From: Sedimentisphaerales bacterium
Lineage (GTDB): Bacteria > Planctomycetota > Phycisphaerae > Sedimentisphaerales > UBA12454
Length of the DNA: 44,083 bases
NCBI GenBank assembly: GCA_016930635.1
Contig: JAFGGI010000049.1
Coordinates: 1-44,083, forward strand
Direction of reading: 5' to 3'
The notes under the pieces are model-generated. The model did not search any database, had not been told where the DNA came from, and saw only the letters and a list, made by a program, of their open reading frames with translations. A program made the translations under genes and the position numbers. Position 1 is the stretch's first letter. Every line of letters begins with the position of its first letter. Below, piece after piece: positions 1 through 7,715 of the stretch.

Positions 1-788
1 ACGACCTGGCGCAGCGTCGTTCCATAATATTTAGCATTGGGATAAGCTTTTTGTACCCTGCCGATCATTTCCTTGAAACTGTCAATTTTCGCGTCCAGTC
101 CCTGTCCACCGGCTTCGGGACCCTCAATGCCCAGGCAAAGCTGAAAGTCTTCTTCGTTGCCGATCAGAATATCACTAAGAGACGCAATTTCCGCAAATGC
201 CTCGGACAGTTCTTTTTCTCTGCCCTTCCAGAAACTGGCACGGTGATTCAAATCGAACGATATCATCGAACCGTTTTTCTTGGCAATACGGGCAACGTCC
301 AGACAGAACTTGCTGGTCTTCGGCGACAATGCCCCGATAAGTCCTGAAAGGTGCACGATCTTAGCTCCTTCTTTTGCAAAAATGCGGTCCATATCGAAAT
401 GCTCGGTACTAAGCTCACGTCCGACTTCGCCGGCCCTGTCGTTCTGTACCCTTGGACCCCGTGAACCCCAGCCGCTGTCAGCCATATTGATCTGGTGGCG
501 ATAGCCCCACGGACCGCCCTGCTCAATTTCAGGCCCTTCGAAATCCATCCTCCGGCTTCCGAGATTGTCCTTTATAAAATGCGCAACCGGACTGCCTTTA
601 ACAAACGCCGTCAAAACCTTGACCGGCTCGCCGAGAAAAGAAGAAACGCTTGCAACATTACTTTCTGCACTGGTCGCCTGCATTTTGAACATGTCACTGC
701 AATGAAAAGGCTGCGAATTAACCGGAGTTAATCTAAGCCCCATACTTGTTGCGACGAGCAGAGAATATTTTTTCTTACTATCAGCCAT
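1..788 (-). CDS. kdgK: PfkB-family sugar kinase, probable 2-keto-3-deoxygluconate kinase (C-terminus beyond window)
   Basis: Partial gene: reading leftward from ATG at 788 the frame stays open for about 262 codons to the window edge. The protein starts MADSKKKYSLLVATSMGLRL. The KDG-kinase-like signatures are SFDLNHRASFWKG near residue 195 and IGNEEDF near 220, both typical of the ribokinase/PfkB fold; the C-terminal GAGD catalytic motif would lie outside the window. KDG kinases phosphorylate 2-keto-3-deoxygluconate to KDPG in sugar-acid breakdown. The start is supported by GGAG seven bases upstream. It follows the LarA-like gene by 16 bases, so the two are probably co-transcribed. The kinase family is clear; the exact substrate is inferred. 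Confidence 0.8.
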   Translation of the reverse strand, partial: MADSKKKYSLLVATSMGLRLTPVNSQPFHCSDMFKMQATSAESNVASVSSFLGEPVKVLTAFVKGSPVAHFIKDNLGSRRMDFEGPEIEQGGPWGYRHQINMADSGWGSRGPRVQNDRAGEVGRELSTEHFDMDRIFAKEGAKIVHLSGLIGALSPKTSKFCLDVARIAKKNGSMISFDLNHRASFWKGREKELSEAFAEIASLSDILIGNEEDFQLCLGIEGPEAGGQGLDAKIDSFKEMIGRVQKAYPNAKYYGTTLRQV

Positions 789-804
789 TATCTTACTCCA
801 AAAA

Positions 805-2076
805 TTATTTAAATCTGTCTTTATAAGCCCATAAGCCCAGGCCTGGATTGGAAATGTAATAGATTTCCTCACCGTCTCCAAGGCGGTTAACACCATCTTT
901 TAAATGCTGGGGATTATATCTTTTCATCATCTGCAAAAGGTCTGCGTAATTGAAATTGACCGATTCGACCTCTTTCCGTGTCAATTTTCCGGGACAGTAC
1001 GTAATTTTGAACCTGCCTTCGCTCGAACCATGAATAAGATGTGCAGCAGCACTTAGATTGTCCTTTAAATTCTCGTTTTTATCCACCAGATCCAGCACTC
1101 GTTCTGTGCCTACATACCCGTATTCCCGGATAAGCTCATCGATCTGTTCATCCTCGCCGAATTCTCTTACTCCCGGGGCAAGTACTATCAGTTCCCCATC
1201 GTCAGCCATAGCCATTCTTGTTCGATAGATGCTTTTATTTCCCAGCCAGGTGCTTTTATATTCTTGTGGGTCAAGATAAACCACAGCCTTTTTCAACGGC
1301 TTATCAAGCATGGTGAAATTAACTCTTAAGGAAAGCTTGCAGGCATCGTAGAAGCATTCTGAATCATCACCTATGAACAGGCCCCTGGTTTTAAGTTCGT
1401 TCTGCTCATTCGTTGATAAAACTGTCAGGACATAAACGATAGGCAGGCCTTTAGCAAAATTATCAGAAGCGTAGTTCAGCACTTTTCTCACGGGTGTATC
1501 TGCCCTGCCCATTATTGTTTCCATATTGCAGACCGCGCCGAGATAATGGCTCTTATTAATACCTTCCGACCCGCCTGTGCCTACGAATATATTCTTATTA
1601 TAATTCGCCATACCGACAACTTCGTGCGGAACAACCTGACCGATAGACAGTATCAGATCGAAGTTCCCTTCCACCAGTAGCTTATTTACCTGTGCAGGCC
1701 AGTCAAATTCTATCTTGCCATCGCTGACCTTGCTGATGAAATCGGCAGGCACGTGGCCAAGTGTAGTAATATCTGTCCGCCAGTTATGCTTTCTAAATAA
1801 ACCTATCGGGGTTTGGCCGTACATCTTCTTTATTTCAGCCTCGGTCATCGGGAAATGTGTTCCCACAGCAGGCAGGATATCTGTCAGCTTATCGCCGTAA
1901 TACTCCCAAGCCATAAAGGTAATTTCGCCTGCACGTGAGTAAAAACGGGTAATATCAGGCCCGATTACAAGCACCTTTTTGCGTGGACCGAGCTTTTCAA
2001 GTGCAGCATATAGACCGTCTTTGAGGTCATCTGCACTCAAACCGGCATCAGGATTTCCTTTTTTATACAGCAGCAT
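805..2076 (-). CDS. larA: LarA-family nickel-dependent hydroxyacid racemase/epimerase (DUF2088)
   Basis: 423 residues, normal length for LarA homologues. The family interconverts the two configurations of 2-hydroxyacids with a nickel-pincer nucleotide bound to a lysine. Visible residues: DITR with Arg44 (substrate-binding arginine region), GTH with His74 (first catalytic histidine), PHEVVG with His151 (second catalytic histidine), Lys161 (cofactor lysine) and His177 (nickel ligand). The spacings His151-Lys161 (10) and Lys161-His177 (16) equal those of H174-K184-H200 in Lactiplantibacillus plantarum LarA, which argues that the cofactor site is intact. No larB, larC or larE cofactor-synthesis gene lies in the window. 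The adjacent sugar-acid kinase suggests a sugar-acid substrate (as for gluconate 2-epimerases of this superfamily) rather than lactate; that is inference. Confidence 0.85.
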   Translation of the reverse strand: MLLYKKGNPDAGLSADDLKDGLYAALEKLGPRKKVLVIGPDITRFYSRAGEITFMAWEYYGDKLTDILPAVGTHFPMTEAEIKKMYGQTPIGLFRKHNWRTDITTLGHVPADFISKVSDGKIEFDWPAQVNKLLVEGNFDLILSIGQVVPHEVVGMANYNKNIFVGTGGSEGINKSHYLGAVCNMETIMGRADTPVRKVLNYASDNFAKGLPIVYVLTVLSTNEQNELKTRGLFIGDDSECFYDACKLSLRVNFTMLDKPLKKAVVYLDPQEYKSTWLGNKSIYRTRMAMADDGELIVLAPGVREFGEDEQIDELIREYGYVGTERVLDLVDKNENLKDNLSAAAHLIHGSSEGRFKITYCPGKLTRKEVESVNFNYADLLQMMKRYNPQHLKDGVNRLGDGEEIYYISNPGLGLWAYKDRFK

Positions 2077-2200
2077 ATAGACCTATTTACATAAACCCTT
2101 TACAAATAAGATATTGCAACTCCATAGATGGGACAATAATAGAACCAGATTTTATATCAAAACTGAGAAGCATTTTCAAGCATTATTATAAAGGCCAGAT

Positions 2201-2230
2201 TTGCACGCAAAAGCCCTTTTGCTTTACAAT
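2201..2230 (+). promoter_or_regulatory. Candidate sigma70-type promoter of tRNA-Thr
   Basis: TTGCAC (2201-2206) and TACAAT (2225-2230) are separated by 18 bases, about 70 bases upstream of the tRNA. The spacer holds a perfect palindrome, GCAAAAG-CC-CTTTTGC at 2207-2222. Assigned by eye only. Confidence 0.45.
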
Positions 2231-2299
2231 AATCGCTGATGAAGTTATATTCTCAACAGAGCCGCGACCGTAAGGGAGCGGTAAATTACTTCTTTTTCC

Positions 2300-2371
2300 G
2301 CCGATGTAGCTCAACGGTAGAGCACGGCTTTCGTAAAGCCGGGGTTGTGGGTTCAAGTCCCGTCATCGGCT
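2300..2371 (+). tRNA. tRNA-Thr (anticodon CGT)
   Basis: A complete 72-base cloverleaf folds here. The acceptor stem is GCCGATG with CATCGGC, the D arm GCTC/GAGC, and the anticodon stem CGGCT/AGCCG with loop TTCGTAA, giving anticodon CGT (reads ACG, threonine). The T arm has loop TTCAAGT closed by GTGGG/CCCGT with two wobble pairs. The discriminator base is T2371 and CCA is not encoded, so it must be added after transcription. Confidence 0.96.
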
Positions 2372-2408
2372 TTAACAAACAATTCAAGGATGATTTGAGG
2401 TTGTGCGT

Positions 2409-2891
2409 ATGTTCAAGTATATCGCAAAACTATTTATGATCTACGCAGGACTGCTGGCAGGAGTATATCTGGCGGTAAGATATTCGGTTTACAGGCAAGG
2501 AGGCACAATTGTACCTTACAAATTTATGTTTACTTATTGCTCAAGTGTTGTCTTTGCGCAATTTTATATCATTAATATACTATTTCTGGTTACAGCCAAG
2601 CTGCTTAGGCTGGATTTGAAGCGGGGACCAATAAGATATTTTATTATCTCCTTTATGTATTCTCTTCTTTATATGTTGGTCATAGAGTATTTCCCCATTA
2701 AGGTTATAACCAATGAAGTCAGGATGAATTTGATCATAGTTTACGCAATTATACCCGTGATAGTCTTTCTTGTAATTGCCATAGCCGAAATATTAATAAT
2801 CCATCTATTATACAGAAAAGCCAGATCAACTGCTAAAAAAGGGCCTGACCCAGATATGGCCTATGGCCTGCCGTTCAAACCCAGCCAATAG
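2409..2891 (+). CDS. Small integral membrane protein, unrecognised
   Basis: About 160 residues with four likely membrane segments (near residues 5-25, 40-65, 75-98 and 108-135, counted from ATG 2409) and a hydrophilic tail. I do not recognise a family. ATG 2409 is preferred to GTG 2403 because TGAGG (2396-2400) sits eight bases before it but only two before the GTG. It lies 37 bases after the tRNA and converges with the ROK kinase, leaving three bases between the two stops. Hydrophobic composition and a clean frame support a real gene; function is unknown. Confidence 0.6.
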   Translation: MFKYIAKLFMIYAGLLAGVYLAVRYSVYRQGGTIVPYKFMFTYCSSVVFAQFYIINILFLVTAKLLRLDLKRGPIRYFIISFMYSLLYMLVIEYFPIKVITNEVRMNLIIVYAIIPVIVFLVIAIAEILIIHLLYRKARSTAKKGPDPDMAYGLPFKPSQ

Positions 2892-2894
2892 TTT

Positions 2895-3833
2895 TTACAG
2901 GTTTACTGCCAGGGCGGCAGCACCGATTATCCCGGCATCTTCGCCAAGGGTTGCAAAGCAGATCTCCACGCTGTCCTCAGGCTTAATTTTCCAGACGTGC
3001 TGTTTGAAATAAAACCTGATTCTCTCAAGAAGCACATCCCCTGCTGCGATCATTCCGCCTGCAAAAACGATTTTCTCAGGTTCGGTGCAATGTAAAGTAT
3101 TGATACAGAGAACCGCCAGAATTTCAGCAGTTTCATCAGTGATTTTTTTCGCAAGCTCATCGCCGCCGGCCAAATGTTCATATACATCTTTACAGGTAAT
3201 CTGTCCGTTTTGCTCGAGTACCTCTTTAAGACTTGATTTTTCGCCGGCCTCTATCGCTTCCATTGTCCTTTTTGCAGTGGCCGAGGCTGATGCGTATGCC
3301 TCAGCGCAACCCTTCTGGCCGCAGTTACATAATCTGCCATTGATTTTAACAATTATATGCCCCAATTCAGCAGCATTATCACCGCTGCCATGCAACAATT
3401 TGCCATCTGATATGATCCCGCCGCCAATACCGGTACCCAGGGTGAAAAATACCATATTTTTTATATCTTTACCCGCCCCCGCGACAAATTCGCCAAAACA
3501 TGCAGCATTTGCATCATTTTCAAGAATCACCGGTTTGTCGAATTTCTCCTTGAGCATATTGCTTATCGGCACATTTGTAAACTTCGGCATATTAGTACAC
3601 CGTATAAGGACCCCCTCTGAATATTTTGCAGGACCAGGGGAACCGATACCGATTGCCTTGATAGTATCTGTTTTATCTTTGACTGCTTCTGCAATCCTGT
3701 CGATGACAACCCCGGGCCCCATTTGGGCATCGGTTGGAATTGAAGTTTTCCAGAGAAGTTTAAAATCAGCTGTAATAATGCCGATCTTAATATTTGTGCC
3801 GCCTAAATCTATTCCTATAAAATTATCCGCCAT
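2895..3833 (-). CDS. ROK-family sugar kinase, probable glucokinase
   Basis: 312 residues from the ATG at 3833. ROK kinases phosphorylate glucose or related hexoses with ATP in the cytoplasm. Motifs: phosphate-binding IGIDLGGTNIKIG at residues 6-18, catalytic Asp107 in ENDANAA, LGTGIGGG near 132-139, and the ROK zinc site His159, Cys169, Cys171, Cys176 (CNCGQKGCAE). A longer reading from 3875 would add 14 residues that overlap galE; it was set aside because the family fold begins at MADNFIGIDLG. It starts five bases after the galE stop and has no strong Shine-Dalgarno of its own, suggesting translational coupling. Glucokinase is the likeliest activity; an N-acetylhexosamine or mannose kinase cannot be excluded. 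Confidence 0.88.
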   Translation of the reverse strand: MADNFIGIDLGGTNIKIGIITADFKLLWKTSIPTDAQMGPGVVIDRIAEAVKDKTDTIKAIGIGSPGPAKYSEGVLIRCTNMPKFTNVPISNMLKEKFDKPVILENDANAACFGEFVAGAGKDIKNMVFFTLGTGIGGGIISDGKLLHGSGDNAAELGHIIVKINGRLCNCGQKGCAEAYASASATAKRTMEAIEAGEKSSLKEVLEQNGQITCKDVYEHLAGGDELAKKITDETAEILAVLCINTLHCTEPEKIVFAGGMIAAGDVLLERIRFYFKQHVWKIKPEDSVEICFATLGEDAGIIGAAALAVNL

Positions 3834-3838
3834 AGGTT

Positions 3839-4822
3839 TTAATCTGCATAACCGTTGGGATTTTCGCTGTGCCACTTCCAGGCTGTCTCAATAATTGCCT
3901 CAAGCTCAGGATATTTGACTTCCCAGCCAAGCCCTTCTATAGCTTTCGTTGCATCTGCTGTAAGAATGGGCGGGTCCCCTGCTCTGCGAAGATCATTGAC
4001 GACTCTGAAATTTTTTCCGGAAACTTTTTTTACGGTCTCTATGACCTGCTGAACCGAATATCCCTTGCCGTTGCCGAGATTATAGATCAGTTCATTTTCA
4101 TAATTGAGTTTTTCAAGAGCCAACAGATGAGCCGAGCACAAATCCTCGATATGTATATAGTCCCTTATACAAGTGCCGTCGTCCGTTGGATAATCGACGC
4201 CAAAGATTTTGATTTCGTCTTTTTTACCAAGTGCTGCCTCAATTGCAAGCGGTATCAAATGGGATTCCAGCTTGTGATCTTCACCGAGACTGCCGTCTGC
4301 ACCGGCACCTGCAGCGTTGAAGTATCGTAAAGCTGCATATTTGAGTCGGCCGGTCTGACTTTGACAATGGCACATCCGCTCGACCGCCAGTTTTGTCTGG
4401 CCGTAAGGATTGATAGGGTTTGTCGCAGCATCTTCGGTTATCGGGGTTTTTTCCGGGGTCCCGTAAACTGCAGCAGAGCTCGAAAAGACAAACTTATCGA
4501 TATTACACTTTTCCATCGCAGCCAATAGTGTATGAGTATTACATACATTGTTGCGATAAAACTCGAGAGGATTTTCAACTGATTCGCTGACCTCTATAAA
4601 AGCGGCAAAATGCATCACAGCATCTATTTGTTTGTAAGTCAGTATCTTGACAAGCATATCAAAATCAGCCAAATCTCCTTTGACAAAGTCTGCTGTCTTG
4701 ACTGCCTTTTGATGTCCTGAACTTAAATTATCATAAACGACCGGCTCATGTCCTGCTTCTCTGAGCATAGCTGTCATATTACTGCCTATATATCCTGCTC
4801 CGCCGCAAACCAAAACTTTCAT
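3839..4822 (-). CDS. galE: UDP-glucose 4-epimerase
   Basis: 327 residues, standard GalE length. It interconverts UDP-glucose and UDP-galactose with bound NAD, feeding galactose use and surface glycan precursors. The NAD-binding motif GGAGYIGSN is at residues 7-15. The catalytic Ser region FSSSAAVYG is at 113-121 and Tyr140-x3-Lys144 lies in NPYGQTK; RYFNAAGA and the C-terminal half are also typical of GalE. It sits in a run with a lipoprotein gene six bases upstream and the ROK kinase five bases downstream, so glucose phosphorylation and UDP-hexose interconversion are probably co-expressed. Confidence 0.95.
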   Translation of the reverse strand: MKVLVCGGAGYIGSNMTAMLREAGHEPVVYDNLSSGHQKAVKTADFVKGDLADFDMLVKILTYKQIDAVMHFAAFIEVSESVENPLEFYRNNVCNTHTLLAAMEKCNIDKFVFSSSAAVYGTPEKTPITEDAATNPINPYGQTKLAVERMCHCQSQTGRLKYAALRYFNAAGAGADGSLGEDHKLESHLIPLAIEAALGKKDEIKIFGVDYPTDDGTCIRDYIHIEDLCSAHLLALEKLNYENELIYNLGNGKGYSVQQVIETVKKVSGKNFRVVNDLRRAGDPPILTADATKAIEGLGWEVKYPELEAIIETAWKWHSENPNGYAD

Positions 4823-4828
4823 AGAATT

Positions 4829-5392
4829 CTACCTTTGTGTATTTAACTTTTTATTAATCTCATCAAGAATAACGGTTTCAAGTTTAGCATCCCGCCCAAG
4901 GTCTATCCATTCCATAAGTGCCAGTTGTTTACCTGCCAGTTCCAGGCTCTGTGACGTTTCGCTGCTTGCCGAAAACATACCATATGCTCTTGCAGCACTG
5001 TCTATTTCCTTTTCCGGTATCGAAAGTCTTTCGACCCTGGCAACACAGTCGATACAAAGCTGTCCGTTTTTCGAGGTGAAGCTAAGCTCAACTGTCTTTT
5101 GTATGGTATGGAGATTTGACATCGCCCCATTGTAGTCGTCCTGATTATCTTTTTTCCAGAACTCGAAGAACTGACTCCCCGCCAATGGTCTTGTCCGCAT
5201 TATTCCCACATCACTGTCAGACTTTTCGACAACGAAATTCATCTTCAATAAAACCAGTTCAGCCTGCTGCATAGCAGATTCAATATCTGCCTGGGCTAAA
5301 CAAACAGGTTTGGATTCTATTTGTTGTTGTGAACAGCCAAAGAATAAACCAGTTACGGTAATCAGCATCCAGAGAACTTTTTGCTTTGTCAT
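4829..5392 (-). CDS. Putative lipoprotein, unrecognised
   Basis: 187 residues. The N-terminus has a positive start, a hydrophobic stretch and a lipobox-like GLFFGC, so the mature protein should be lipid-anchored at about Cys20. The rest is a soluble domain with no family I recognise; the CIDC pair near residue 117 could form a disulphide. AAGGGA lies seven bases before the ATG. It is the first gene of the lipoprotein-galE-ROK run. The link to sugar metabolism is by position only. Confidence 0.72.
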   Translation of the reverse strand: MTKQKVLWMLITVTGLFFGCSQQQIESKPVCLAQADIESAMQQAELVLLKMNFVVEKSDSDVGIMRTRPLAGSQFFEFWKKDNQDDYNGAMSNLHTIQKTVELSFTSKNGQLCIDCVARVERLSIPEKEIDSAARAYGMFSASSETSQSLELAGKQLALMEWIDLGRDAKLETVILDEINKKLNTQR

Positions 5393-5564
5393 TGTTCAAT
5401 CCCTTAAAAGTACCGGTTTTCGCAGATTATAAACTTAAAATCCCCAGTTCTCAAGCTGAATTTATTAAGGTTAAAAGAGCCTTTTTGACGAAAAAACTAA
5501 TGGCAATGAAACATCTATCGGGTTTTGAGCGTAAAGGCAGTATTTTTTAGGACTAAACGCCAAA

Positions 5565-6500
5565 ATGACTACACAAGTGCAAAATTTAACTCAAAAAATA
5601 GCCGCTCAGCGATTGGGCAAGGTCATAAAGGCTTTTCTGGACTACCTTAACGTCGAGGCCGGCCTCAGTGAAAATACTATTCTCGCCTACGGCCGGGACC
5701 TGAAGGATTTCGCTGCTTTCGCTCATTCCAAAGGCATCAAAAAGCCTGACGATATTGATGCCAATGTACTTTTCAGCCATGTAAAAACTCTGGCCCGTAA
5801 AAGCAAAGCTGAGGCCTCCATAAACCGCGCCGTGGTCGCACTAAAGATGTTCCTGCGTTTCTGCCGGCTCACGGGACATATCGCCGACGATCTGACGGTT
5901 TTTCTCGAAGGCCCCAAACTCTGGCAGAAATTGCCGAGCATTTGCAGTAAGGACCAGGTTGCAAAACTATTAGCCTGTCCCGATGAAAAGGAAGCCTTTT
6001 ATCTGCGGGACCGTGCCCTGCTTGAGTTGCTCTATGCTACAGGAACCAGAGCCAGCGAGGTCGCAGGATTAAAAATCGGTGATGTGAATCTGAAGATCGG
6101 ATACGTAAGATGCCTGGGCAAAGGCAAAAAGGAAAGAATCGTCCCTCTTAATAAAACCGCAATAGCTGCTGTAGTCGAATATATTGAACAGTTAAGGCCG
6201 AATCTTGCTAAACCATTCAGCAAAGATTTTCTCCTTTTGAGCCGAACAGGCAGAGCACTAAGTAGAATAGAGATTTGGCGGCTCGTCAAAAAATATGCTC
6301 ACCGCGCAGGCCTGGCCAGGCAGATGACCACACATACGCTTCGACATTGCTTTGCAACACATCTTTTAAGCGGCGGGGCCGACCTGCGAAGCCTGCAGGA
6401 AATGCTCGGCCATGTTGATATATCCACCACACAGATATATACACACGTTGACCAGGACAGATTGAGAAATATCCACAAAAAATTTCATCCGAGGCCGTAA
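5565..6500 (+). CDS. xerD: Tyrosine recombinase, XerD-like
   Basis: 311 residues, the size of chromosomal XerC/XerD. These enzymes resolve chromosome dimers at dif during division. The N-terminal SAM-like domain (about 18-105) contains GLSENTILAYGRDL. All catalytic residues are visible: Arg162 (TGTRASE), Lys186 (LGKGKKERIVPL), His257 and Arg260 (HTLRHCFATH), His283 (LGHVDISTT) and the nucleophile Tyr292 (QIYTHV). The tail HPRP resembles the XerD rather than the XerC end. It is followed without a gap by a DUF503 gene. No att sites or phage genes surround it, so a housekeeping role is more likely than an integrase. Confidence 0.92.
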   Translation: MTTQVQNLTQKIAAQRLGKVIKAFLDYLNVEAGLSENTILAYGRDLKDFAAFAHSKGIKKPDDIDANVLFSHVKTLARKSKAEASINRAVVALKMFLRFCRLTGHIADDLTVFLEGPKLWQKLPSICSKDQVAKLLACPDEKEAFYLRDRALLELLYATGTRASEVAGLKIGDVNLKIGYVRCLGKGKKERIVPLNKTAIAAVVEYIEQLRPNLAKPFSKDFLLLSRTGRALSRIEIWRLVKKYAHRAGLARQMTTHTLRHCFATHLLSGGADLRSLQEMLGHVDISTTQIYTHVDQDRLRNIHKKFHPRP

Positions 6501-6797
6501 ATGTTCACAGGAACTGCGACAGTCTGTATGCATCTTCACGGGATCGGCACACTTAAGGACAAAAGAAAGATAGTCAAATCTGTCATCGGCAGGCTCAAAA
6601 GCAAATTCAATGTATCTGCCGCTGAGATTGACAGACTCGACAACAAAAAAGTGGCAATTATCGGTTTTGCGGTAGTATCAAATGATCATACCTTCACAGC
6701 CAGCCAACTCGATACTATCATAAGCTTCATACATAATGATGGCAGGTTTTTCCTCGGCGATGTTAAAAGAGAGATAGTTTCATTCGAGGGCGACTGA
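6501..6797 (+). CDS. DUF503 (YlxP-like) family protein
   Basis: 98 residues. LKDKRKIVKSVIGRLKSKFN near residues 17-36 followed by an acidic ERD-like stretch and a C-terminal beta segment is typical of DUF503, known from Bacillus ylxP in the nusA-infB region. Function is unsettled. Its ATG directly follows the xerD stop, implying coupled translation. Its 3' end overlaps the APH-type kinase on the other strand by 18 bases. Confidence 0.85.
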   Translation: MFTGTATVCMHLHGIGTLKDKRKIVKSVIGRLKSKFNVSAAEIDRLDNKKVAIIGFAVVSNDHTFTASQLDTIISFIHNDGRFFLGDVKREIVSFEGD

Positions 6798-7715
6798 CAT
6801 TTCGATAGCATTATCTCTATAGGCCCTTGCCTGCGCCAAATCCTGAGTCCTTAATGTGCGGATAACAATATATTTCTGCAGTTCATATAAATAATAATAT
6901 AGCCAGCGTCTTTTGACAATCGGGCTGTTATCTCTCACTCTGCCGTAGCCGTCCCAGAAAGCTTCTTCCGATATCCCGCAGTAATCAAGCACAGCAAATT
7001 CAATTTCAACATCACCCCATAGTGCTCTGTCCCAGTCAACTATCCCCGTTACCCTGCCTTCTTCATCGGCAAGAATGTTCTGGTGCCAGATATCCATATG
7101 AAGCAATGAAGATTTGACGGGCCTGTCGAAAATATCTCTGTCCTTATCGAAAAGCCTTCTGAAACGATCGGCTTCCTCTTTTGTATATCCGCCGCAGCCG
7201 ACTATATCGTCAAGCAGTTTATTCCACATTATCTCGAAAGCCTCGACCCAGCTGTCAGCGGGTATCATTACCTTATGTTCGCCCAGATAGCCGTAACTTT
7301 GGGCCGTTATCGAATGCAGTTGTTTAAGATATTGGCCTACCTGCCTAAGCACCTTGGATAAGCCAAACCTTGTCGTATATGAAAGAGGCGCCCCTGCGAG
7401 TTTTTCCATTATCAGATACGGCCTTGGCGCAATTTCTCGGCTGTCATCGTAAACAAGGATCCGGGCAACGGGAATATCCGTTTTTTCTCTTATGATTTTA
7501 TGCAGAGATGGCTCCTGAGCCATCATATTCTTTTCATAGAACAAAAATCCCGCATCATCAGGCGGAGCCATTCTGAAGACATAATCTTTACCGGCAAGTG
7601 AAAAGAAAAGACTTTCATTGAATTTACCTGTCGCAGGTCTTTTTATATCGGTCGGCCTTTCTCCCCGGCCGAGCTTTACCCTGCATATTTCTTCGAGATA
7701 TTCAGTGTTTTTCAT
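6780..7715 (-). CDS. Aminoglycoside phosphotransferase/choline kinase-like protein
   Basis: 311 residues with the APH protein-kinase-like fold. The catalytic loop HMDIWHQN gives His206, Asp208 and Asn213; the metal-binding Asp227 lies in GIVDWDRA. The N-lobe contains ESLFFSLAGKDYVFRM with a likely nucleotide-binding stretch, and the hinge reads YLIMEKL. Such enzymes phosphorylate small hydroxylated molecules; substrates range from antibiotics to homoserine, choline and sugars, and cannot be told from sequence. It starts inside the end of the MFS gene (four-base ATGA overlap), so the two are co-translated. No evidence supports calling it a resistance gene. Confidence 0.82.
   Translation of the reverse strand: MKNTEYLEEICRVKLGRGERPTDIKRPATGKFNESLFFSLAGKDYVFRMAPPDDAGFLFYEKNMMAQEPSLHKIIREKTDIPVARILVYDDSREIAPRPYLIMEKLAGAPLSYTTRFGLSKVLRQVGQYLKQLHSITAQSYGYLGEHKVMIPADSWVEAFEIMWNKLLDDIVGCGGYTKEEADRFRRLFDKDRDIFDRPVKSSLLHMDIWHQNILADEEGRVTGIVDWDRALWGDVEIEFAVLDYCGISEEAFWDGYGRVRDNSPIVKRRWLYYYLYELQKYIVIRTLRTQDLAQARAYRDNAIEMSVALE

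Noticed and set aside
2239-2439. 66-codon ORF across the tRNA
   Set aside because: Its middle (RCSSTVEHGFRKAGVVGSSP) is simply the translation of the tRNA gene, a well-known artefact.
3085-3894. 269-codon plus-strand ORF
   Set aside because: Antisense to the ROK kinase, whose motifs are unambiguous; low-complexity peptide with no family features.
5565-6500. Integrase of a mobile element
   Set aside because: Full-length XerD-like protein with a XerD-like tail, next to a DUF503 gene; no att duplications, phage genes or IS genes nearby. The tRNA at 2300 shows no repeated 3' end in the window.
6780-7715. Antibiotic-resistance gene
   Set aside because: APH-fold catalytic motifs alone do not show aminoglycoside specificity, and no resistance gene or mobile element is adjacent.
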